The notes under the pieces: generated by a model | The model's database searches: none | What the model saw: the letters and a program-made list of their open reading frames with translations, nothing else | What the model was told of the DNA's origin: nothing | Program-made: the position numbers and the translations under genes | In this document: piece after piece, positions 56,166-64,000 of the stretch | Numbering within the stretch: position 1 is the first letter of the stretch | Layout of the letters: each line of letters starts with the position of its first letter | Source of the DNA: Ypsolopha sequella | Taxonomy: Eukaryota; Arthropoda; Insecta; Lepidoptera; Ypsolophidae | Direction of reading: 5' to 3' | DNA length: 64,000 bases | Assembly (NCBI GenBank): GCA_934047225.1 | Contig: OW203986.1 | Coordinates: 22,137,221 to 22,201,220 of the forward strand

Positions 56166-59100
56166 GTATTTCTTAATATAATAAGTAATTAATCTTGCTA
56201 AGTTTCTTGCCCTTCTTCAAGACTAATCGAATGGGCAGAGTTAGACATATATTTATTATATGTATTGCATATATTTATAATATTATTTACCTATCATTCC
56301 TATATTTTTTTTTATTCAAGTGTATTTTTATTAAATTTAAGTAAACCTGACCCTTATTATTTACTTGTGTATTTCCTCATATGATTATTTATTATATTAA
56401 ACTATTACCTATAGACATAGATTATTTAATTATGTTAAATCAAAACCGACCTGTGACAAGTGTGTGTGATATACTTACATTACATAAATAAATATATTTC
56501 TGTTTCTATAACCAAATAATAATAGGAGTTCTCCCAATTTTGTCTCTTTTCAAACCCATTTTAAACCGTAAAATTGTGACAATAATATTTTGAAAAAATA
56601 TTTGTCATTTTTCACTCTTTGTTCGATACGAGATTTCTTGCATTTCCCTGCATCCAATAAAATCGCAAAAATAAGCCAAAACTAAAATGTAAATATTATT
56701 TCATTTGGATTATATTAGGTTTTGGGCAAAATAAACGTGGTACATAAAACGCCCGTCATATTAAAAATCATCTTTCTAAGATAATAAATAAAAACACTTT
56801 AAAATCGCGAGATTTCGAGCGGCCCGCTTCGCAAGTGTGAAATGAAATCGTTGGAGCAGTACCAAATTTTCCGGATACCCTCGCCTTAACTCGCCTTTTA
56901 ATTCTTTTACATTATTTTACTTTTATCATGTTGCATCGTACTTGTTACTAACAAAATTTTCGTTGCTATCTTATCGTGATATCTTGTGTGAAGCTGAAGG
57001 TTACTTTTATCCAAATATCCGAAAACTACTAGGTTATATATTGTATACATATATAATTAATACATACATATATAATTTTAAAATTCATCATTTTCTAAAA
57101 TCTAGTAACTTTATATCTAGCAAGGAACCGATTTTAGAGTTCCGTACCCAAAAAAGGCAAAACGGAGCCCTATGAATGCTACTCTGCTGTCCGTCTGTCC
57201 GTCCGCATGTCACGGGTCTCTAGCTCGTAGACAGAATGAGCTATAGACCAGAAATTTTTATATTTTGTGTAAAATGCTGACCAAAAACCAAATAATGACT
57301 CAGAAATTAAATTCGTCTGGGTCTATCTCAAAAACTTAACAAGTTTGGAGTTTGGAATGTCTTTATTGTTGTATACTGATAATCAAAAAATACTGAAATT
57401 CAATTATGGAAGGAGTAATTAGTGATCAACTTAATTTAGCATTTTGTTGGTAAATTTATGAAACAAAACTGCAAACCTAATTTATATTTTTATTTTACCT
57501 CTAACTTATTAGACTGCTACGGAACCCTAATAAGCCTATAACTTTAAAAAATCGGTCATCTACTCGCACAGGACCAATTATTTAAATTATAGGTATATCA
57601 AAAAATAAGAATAGTTTAAATTATATATATCTATAAAAACACATTATCACAATAATTACTTCCAGATATATTTCGACTTTTGATGTCGGCCTCAGTGGAA
57701 TTAGGTAAAATAAATCATATAAAATCATATAAAATAAAATAAAATAAAAAATAAAATAATATAAAATAAAAATAAATACATTTTTATAGATATATATAAT
57801 TTAAACTAAAAAAAAAAATAAGAATAGAGACTCTACTTAAGCAAAACTTTTTCTAAAGGCCTTTTTTTTCCTTTGGTACATTTTCAATATCTTGTCGTAA
57901 ATGTGCTCGAACAACGCTGTATGTTACACTTTAGCAAAAGTTATCTAATGATGGAAAAAAACAATTATTTTTTGCGAAAATGGTCAAAAACGTATTATCA
58001 TGCGATTGTTTGAATGATGAAAGAACTTTAATGACGAGGGCCGGTAGCAAAAATTGACAATATTAAATCAATGTTGCCTAACTGATTACGAAAGTACCGT
58101 AATAATTACGTGTATTTGGTAATATAAATATTTGTGAAATTTGGAAAAGCTGTATAACCATTTGTTTTTCAGATATATTTTAAGAGGCGCTTCTTGACCT
58201 ATGAAGGATTGATTCAATTGTTTTCTTGTTGACAAACTAAGTCAACACTTACAATATATAGGACAATAGTAGATACGATAAATTATATAATAGAGATAAT
58301 AATTATGAGCACCCTTAAAACCATTAGATATTAACATTTACTTGGAGTTCACAAATAGTATAGATACGAATACTATTACATTACATTGGAAAAATTCTAT
58401 ATTTAATTGTAATGTGCTCGTCATAAATAAATATTTTATATCTGAAATATGTACTCATTGATACTTGGGGTGGCGGAGTCTAGAGGTACAGAGTACGACA
58501 AGACTCAATGTTTCAACGATTTACCTGCTCGCTTGACCAATATAAATAAACGCATTTCCCACCTCAGCATGTAACTCGCTGTCGCTTCCAACGCGTCGGT
58601 TGTTTTTGCGATTGCGTTGGTGATTGGTCGTATTCTCTTTTAATTCGGTAAACTTCGGTTTGACGAACGAAGCCGATGACACCTCTAGGTCTTGTCGTAC
58701 TTTAGCACCCTATTGAAAATTGCTAAGTAAGAGAATGTAGAAACGAATGACTACTGAGTAAATTATTTTTCTCTCCCAGTTAGCTCTGCTCGCGTTCTTA
58801 AAGACCCATTTGAGGGTTACAAAGATGGAGATCGCTACTTCTACTTCCCGGGAGACGGTGATGGCATCGTTCATCTTGTAGACATATTGGAGGCCGAGGA
58901 CCCAGTCTTCCTCGATGGATTGATGAGGAACGCTGATGACAATGTGTATGCATTGTATACCAGGTAAAACATCAATTATATACTGCTTGACTTTGAACAC
59001 CTAGATAAAGACATAAGTAAAGACTCTTGGAACGAAGAATACAATCAGACAGACGTTAACATCACTGGACGCTTTTTACAACATAAAAAAAAATACAAAT

Positions 59101-62100
59101 AATAATTGTAAATAAACCATGGATGAGCGACAAACTATTGACATTTACACAAAAACGAAATCTCTAAAATCAGACACATTAGTTATTTATATTGCGACCT
59201 TAGAAATATACTGTCAAAGCGTCTTCTGTTCAATCTGTATTATGCACTATTCATGTTATTGCTCCCTTACTGTGGCGTGGGGTTTATGTGGCTTTAATAT
59301 TATTAGGAAACTTGAAATTGCACAAAAAGTTTGTAGAAAAATAATTCTGAGAAAACCACGAAGATTTCCTACAGAAGAATTGTTTCAATTTTGTAAAGTT
59401 TTAACTCCTCGTAAGATATTTATATGGCAAGTAATGATCTATATGTGCAGACATCTATTTGACTTTCCACTGAGCACTAATACTCGATGTAGAAGAGAGA
59501 CTACAGTAAAAAAATCATTTTAGGTCGTCAGGATTCAGTATCATTCACTGCAGTGTAGTAGCATCTAGATTATATCACTATCTACCAGAACAAATAAGTG
59601 TCCTGGTAGACTCCCCAAAAGATAGCCCTAAACTAAAAAGAGCTTTAAAAGTTCACCTCCTGAATACGTACAACGACAGAGAACATATAGTTAAACTCTT
59701 AGGCCCACTTGCAGCATGATCGAGAAAAAATCCTTAACCCAAGGGAAGAATTAATTAACCCGACATTTCATTAGTCCTATTGCACAATGATAATATCGAA
59801 GCGGGTTAGTAATCCAGAGCTAATCGATTGTTTGACATTTCACATTTATTTAGGCCCACTTGGAGCATGTTCTTTACTCGACTTTAACTCGGGTTAAAGC
59901 AATAAATAGAAGGTTAAGAAAAATCTCTCTTGCACCAATCAAAATCTCGGGTTAAATTAGGGTTAAACCAAGAGAAAGTCATCAGAATTTAACCCGACTC
60001 TCACCTCGAGTTAAACTCGGGTTAGCGAAGTAATGTTACCAGTTTGACTTAAATTGTGTTGTTTCCAATGACATTATATAGATACTATACCTCATTGGTT
60101 GCAACTAATTACTTTATGGTAACATTCTAAATATGTGTCAAATGTCAAAAAATCACTTAGATCGGGATTACTTACCCGCTTCGATATTATCATGGTGCAA
60201 TAGGACTAATGAAATGTCGGGTTAGTTAACTCTTCCCTTGGGTTAGTTAACCTGAGGGTTAAAGATTTTTTCTCGAACATGCTGCAAGTGGGCCTTAGAA
60301 TGTTACCATAAAGTAATTAGTTGCAACCTAATGTAATTGGAAACAACACAGTTTAAGTCAAACTGGTAACATTACTTCGCTAACCCGAGTTTAACTCAAG
60401 GCGAGAGTCAGGTTAAATTCTGATGACTTTTTCTTAGTTTAACCGAGATTTTGATTGGTGCAAGAGAGCTTTTTCTTAACCCTCTATTGTTTGACTTAAC
60501 TAGAGTTAAAGCCGTGTTAAGAACATATGCTGCAAGTGGGCCTTAGTATATATATAATAATATTAATTTTCTAATATTATGATTTGCATGCTCTCCCAAA
60601 ATATATAATAAATAAATAAATACAAAAGTAATTTCATCTGTTCGTGAGACTGACTGCCAACTTAACAGTTCAAAATGAAGGTGGCTAGCCCTAGCACAGA
60701 CCCCGTCTATTTTGGGCTGATACTGCCGCATAAGTTAACATCAGTCAAACCCGGCTTCTATATCTGTATACTTTGTGTTGTATGTACTTAGGTGTTAAAT
60801 ATTTTAATAAGTAAATAAATAAATAAAATAAAAATAAATTAGTATTGTAAAGCGATAACGTAATATCAGTTAACGAAAAACAATATTCAATTGCGAATAG
60901 AGTGAGCTAATACTGGAATAACGTATGTATCTTTCTTATAGACTCATTATACAATATATTCTAATTTTTTCAGAGCCAACCCAAGCACCCCACAGCTTAT
61001 ATTGTTCAATAATGCTGCCAGCGTGCAGCACTCCCACTTCGATGCTAGCAAAGAGACTGTTGTCATCACACACGGATGGAATGGACATCTAGGCAATGAC
61101 AACTGCGTCAGTTTACTTGAAGGTACTATTTTTATTGATATGAATCCCGAAGGGGGTGTCAAAGATCTTTCCGAGTATGAACTGTGAACTGCAAGTCACA
61201 GTTCAAAATCGAACAACGACGAGTATAAAGTCCCGCACGAAGCCCGCAGTCCGTTCACAAAATGTGCACTTACGGGATTCGAACCTCCAGTTAAGGGCCT
61301 TACTATTGCCAAATGGGTACTTTCTAAAGCCTACTCCTCGTTTATGGCCAAACCAAAAATAATGAAAAAATATATTATGAATAATCAACTCTTAGACAAC
61401 ATATGCAACATTTTTCTTTTTCATACCACCAAAACTTCTACATGAATTTTTTTTTTTACTGAATGGTGTTTTTTGACCTCAAATTCCCTACTGCTCCTGA
61501 GTGGCTTGGCCGATTGAATTTATCTATGCTTTGATAGATAGATAAACTTTATAGCTATAAACATAACATAAGATTATTCAATCGAGTAATCACGTCCAAG
61601 TGAAAAGTATAATTTTCTCCTATTTCGCCCTCTCAAGGACGCAGCGAGCGTCGTAACAGCCACTATGCATTGCGCGCTGATATGAACGTTATTTCAATGT
61701 CGTTTCCGTTGATATTTGTAGTGACAAATATCGAGCTGCTAATTTGGCGATGGTAATCGCCTTAAGGCCCTGCTCATCCGACACAACAATCTTATTAAGT
61801 GGTTTTAAGCTCAAGTATATTATCAGAAGGTCTACATTAGAACGCTCGTTTCGTGCGCTGCGGCCACGCATGATTAATGAATTTGCGAGGTTTTTCTGGA
61901 ATTACTGAAAAAGTATTGAGAAATAAATAAAAATGGGTCTATAAATCTCTTTGGTTATGTAAAATAAACTTTAGGAGAAGTTTTATTTCTCTCGGTTGCT
62001 ATAAACACATTTATTTGCAATTTGAGAAACTTACTTTGCGATTGTTTTCTATCGAGCGAAGTTAACTCAATTACGTTTCCAGATCAACTTGTTTGGAATA

Positions 62101-63208
62101 TATTGTAACATATATTTTACTTGTATTTGAGTGACATTTTGAACTATATGAATTTAACAAAACGCTAATTTTGGAATGGCAGGGCCTCAAATGGTTGAAA
62201 CGTTCAAACCGCTAGTCAAAAGAGGCGGTCGAAAGATATTGTTTTATCAATTATGTGTATACAACTGTAATTATATGAACATACCCCTAACTCTACTTAC
62301 TTTGTATATACTTAAATAACAACAAAATATGTACATATTATACGAGTACTAAACTCTAAACTGGCAATTTATGAGTTTTACAGTAGCCATTTCCCCTTTT
62401 TTAGCTTTCCTGCAAGACAATGACGTAAACGTGATTGTGCTTGATTGGAGTCGTCTAGCCAGCCGGCTCTACCTCACCGCCCGCAATGGAGTCCCCGCCG
62501 TTGGCAGAAGACTTGGCCAGTTCCTCATTTGGCTGACCAGCTTCGGTCTATCTTATGAAAGGCTCCATTTAGTCGGCTTCAGTCTTGGTGGTCACCTGGT
62601 TGGTATTGCTGGCCGTGAAACTGGTGGATTAGTGAAAAGGATTACAGGTTTGTTTTTTTTTACTATAAGTCTCTATTTTGTACTGTAAAAATTCCCGTTT
62701 ATTTATTACGTTTTGCGCAATCTTTCTTTCTCAACCATCATCACTATCATCACCACAATATCACTAGACGTCTTTATTATGCCCTCATTTTGGTCCTGAT
62801 CCAATGTTATTGGTGCTTGCCAGCTGTTATAACAAGGTCAACCCTCAACCCCATGATTTATTTTATACTATGTTCTTCAGCTCTCGACCCCGCCGGGCCT
62901 CTATGGTACTCCAACAACGAACGCGTGGTTCCCACTGACGGGCAGTACGTCGAGGTCATCCACACCAGCACCAACCTTGGCTACACCGACCCCTGTGGTG
63001 ACGCTGACTTCTACCCCAATGGCGGCACTAGCATGGCTGGTTGCTGGATTAGCACCTGCTCTCACAGCAAGGCGTGGGAGTACATGGTTGCCAGCATCAC
63101 GTACAACCATCTCCTAGCCAATGAGTGCGGCACACACCAAAACGCTCGCAACAACCGATGCACTGGCACGCTTTATGAAATGGGCAACAGCAATATCAAT
63201 AAGTCTCG
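56129..63208 (+). CDS. Lipase C: neutral (pancreatic-type) lipase, triad intact, 3' end outside window
   Basis: Five exons (56129-56165, 58780-58963, 60974-61122, 62405-62647, 62881-63208) give 313 codons plus two bases. A signal peptide MRFLVVIAIALA is followed by a propeptide-like segment (VLKDPFEGYKDGDRYFYFPG ... NVYALYT). HGW is at 107-109, and the nucleophile elbow is GFSLGG (181-186) with Ser183. Asp207 (ALDPA) and His266 (CSHSKA) complete the triad, and DFYPNGG is present. It should be a secreted acylglycerol lipase, most likely digestive or hemolymph. By comparison with lipases A and B a final exon of about 58 nt is missing. None in the last 800 bases fits, so it is probably to the right. 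The last donor, CTCG|GTTGGT, is weak; reading through it gives nine residues and a stop (63231-63233), an alternative end. Intron 3 contains a 467-bp TTAA element. Confidence 0.88.
57125..57540 (+). repeat. GGTTCCGTAC-type dispersed repeat
   Basis: GAGTTCCGTACCC near the left, a CTGTCCGTCTGTCCGTCC run, and CTACGGAACCCTAATAAG at the right. It is a common lepidopteran repeat, here in lipase C intron 1. Confidence 0.55.
57599..57826. mobile_element. Hairpin MITE with AT-rich loop
   Basis: GTTTAAATTATATATATCTA and TAGATATATATAATTTAAAC are perfect inverted arms. The loop contains an AAATAAAAT-type low-complexity run. Confidence 0.65.
58487..58701. repeat. Inverted repeat around TACGACAAGA
   Basis: AGTACGACAAGACTC on the left and AGGTCTTGTCGTACTT on the right pair over ~16 bp only; the interior is GC-richer. 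A small MITE is possible. It ends ~80 bp before lipase C exon 2. Confidence 0.4.
58780..58963 (+). CDS. Lipase C exon 2 (propeptide)
   Basis: The acceptor is CTCTCCCAG and the donor ACCAG|GTAAAA. It encodes SSARVLKDPF through DNVYALYT. Confidence 0.88.
59110..59700 (+). pseudogene. CR1/L2-like LINE C-terminal fragment
   Basis: One frame gives LEIAQKVCRKIILRKPRRFP through LFDFPLSTNTRC. After a frameshift another gives VASRLYHYLPEQISVLVDSP through LKVHLLNTYND. This is the end of a non-LTR RT. Its apparent 3' UTR may resume at about 60545-60840 after the MITE cluster. Confidence 0.65.
59701..60540. mobile_element. Two interleaved palindromic MITEs of one family
   Basis: Four arms occur in the order A-left (59701-59850), B-left (59851-60128), A-right (60129-60296), B-right (60297-60540). 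Left arms start GGCCCACTTGCAGCATG or GGCCCACTTGGAGCATG; right arms end CATGCTGCAAGTGGGCC or the B variant. A-left pairs with A-right (CCGACATTTCATTAGTCCTA) and B-left with B-right (GGTAACATTACTTCGCTAAC on the right). Confidence 0.75.
60541..60973. other. Probable LINE 3' UTR, then intron
   Basis: 60600-60840 has the AT-rich, TAAATAAATAAAT-ended look of a LINE 3' end continuing 59110-59700. No coding sequence before the exon at 60974. Confidence 0.35.
60974..61122 (+). CDS. Lipase C exon 3 (HGW loop)
   Basis: The acceptor is TTTTTTCAG and the donor GAAG|GTACTA. It encodes ANPSTPQLILFNN to CVSLLE, with HGW. Its 149 nt equals lipase A exon 3. Confidence 0.9.
61295..61761. mobile_element. 467-bp TTAA-flanked element, copy 2
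   Basis: TTAA lies at 61291-61294 and 61762-61765. It has the same length and boundaries as copy 1 at 4791-5257, which confirms the ends. It inserted next to a reversed tRNA-like B box (GGTTCGAATCCCG on the minus strand, about 61274-61290). Confidence 0.85.
61766..62404. other. Lipase C intron 3, right part
   Basis: No repeat or gene recognised; AT-rich. Confidence 0.4.
62405..62647 (+). CDS. Lipase C exon 4 (nucleophile elbow, Ser present)
   Basis: The acceptor is CTTTTTTAG and the donor ACAG|GTTTGT. It encodes DNDVNVIVLDWS through LVGFSLGGHLVGIAGR. Same 243-nt length as lipase B exon 4. Confidence 0.93.
62881..63208 (+). CDS. Lipase C exon 5
   Basis: The acceptor is GTTCTTCAG. It carries Asp207, His266 and DFYPNGG. 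The donor CTCG|GTTGGT is chosen for phase and is weak. Confidence 0.85.
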
Positions 63209-63262
63209 GTTGGTATACACGAATATTTATTAGCTTGTAGTAGGTGGTAGAGGTGATGCCGG

Positions 63263-63604
63263 GCTCGACTGTGGAGGTACCACCATTTTACTCGCAAACC
63301 CCTCCGAATAACTTCAGAGAAGAGTAAGGACAACTCTCAAACAGGCACAACTAGGTGGCCCACCATGCCTGGGACCGATTGATGGTGATATATCCATCCA
63401 CAATTGCCGGGCCTTGTATAAAACAGACTGGTGACGGGCAGCGACCTCACTGGTGAGAGGGTTACGGCACTGCGCTCACCAACCGGCCCGCCCAGCGTGT
63501 GTGAATATGAGCATTACTTCCAACTATTCTTCCAAGGGTACCACCAAGAGTGGGAAAATCTTGGAAAAGCCTATGTCCAGCAGTGGACGAAAACAGGCTG
63601 ATGT
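63263..63604 (+). repeat. Dispersed retroposon of about 340 bp, copy 2
   Basis: CTCGACTGTGGAGGTACCAC ... CAGCAGTGGACGAAAACAGG; see 52204-52545. It lies just after lipase C exon 5. Confidence 0.7.
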
Positions 63605-64000
63605 ACGAGTACATAATATTTAGTAGTAAAAAATATTCCAGCTTTTATAGTAGTGATGCTATACAAATTTCATAATTTTCAGGTGGTTAGGGTTATTTGT
63701 ATAGAGGTAGCTAATATTGTTGATGTAGGACCCCCAACAGTAAACTTTTGTATTTTATTGTATTGACTAGTTGTTAGCCCTAAGTTCCGCCTGCACTTGT
63801 TAAAATCACTATCGTCTTCAAACACATTTTCTTTCACTTATTTTGCTTAAATGGTCAGCGCACAGCTGTTATAGTCACAGCGCCATTATAAACACAACTT
63901 CAAACCTTCTTTAAGAAATCCTCGAGGTAACTATGAAAACCGCATTATAAATAACAAGTTAATTTTTATTTAATTGACAAGAAACTTAAATAGCATAAAG
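63605..64000. other. Window end, nothing recognised
   Basis: No lipase terminal exon with the expected GxYxLTTN-like product is visible here. Confidence 0.4.

Noticed and set aside
63683..63704. Possible terminal exon of lipase C after TAATTTTCAG
   Set aside because: It gives only WLGLFV-stop with no resemblance to the conserved C-terminal strand of lipases A and B.

Overview
The window looks like nuclear DNA from an insect, most likely a moth or butterfly. It is AT-rich. The genes are split into short exons with GT...AG introns, and they belong to families typical of Lepidoptera: neutral (pancreatic-type) lipases and a secreted Cys-rich DUF4773 protein. The intergenic and intronic DNA is packed with hairpin MITEs, RTE/CR1/Jockey-like LINE 3' ends, Helitron-like ends and tRNA-derived SINE scraps. 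This identification is inferred from gene families and repeat style; no species is claimed.

Genes, left to right. (1) A DUF4773-type secreted protein, plus strand, 3' four exons (2768-8647), with its 5' exon(s) not identified. (2) Lipase A, minus strand, six exons (12976 down to 8864), a complete 337-residue model. Its 3' end converges on gene 1 and the two predicted 3' UTRs overlap. (3) Lipase B, plus strand, six exons (21729-41570), a 298-residue model spread over 20 kb, with very large transposon-filled introns. (4) Lipase C, plus strand, exons 56129-63208, 3'-incomplete in the window. All three lipases share intron positions and phases, so they are a duplicated cluster. Lipase C keeps the whole Ser-Asp-His triad. 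Lipases A and B both have Gly in place of the nucleophilic Ser, and B has also lost the HGW oxyanion-loop motif and most of the exon-2 propeptide. Both are therefore predicted non-catalytic.

Mobile DNA. A full-length BEL/Pao LTR retrotransposon (30984-37592) sits in sense orientation in intron 3 of lipase B. It has 338-bp LTRs that read as identical, a 5-bp target duplication and one uninterrupted 1954-codon reading frame, so it is very young. A 3.7-kb Foldback-like element (15394-19078) has long inverted arms built from tandem sub-repeats and is bounded by a perfect 9-bp direct repeat; it is the most unusual structure here. Many elements are nested: 467-bp TTAA-flanked copies at 4791 and 61295 (the first inside another MITE), a MITE inside a TTAA element at 11925-12610, a multi-layer nest at 39802-40605, an interleaved palindrome pair at 59701-60540, and a hAT MITE with a perfect 8-bp target duplication next to lipase B exon 2. 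There is also a roughly 690-bp TCTA microsatellite inside a Helitron-like region (53.5-55.8 kb), and a roughly 190-bp-arm hairpin at 29.2-29.6 kb.

No rRNA, intact tRNA, CRISPR array or prokaryotic operon was seen. Exon borders were set by eye from splice consensus, phase continuity and agreement among the three lipases; transcripts would be needed to confirm them.
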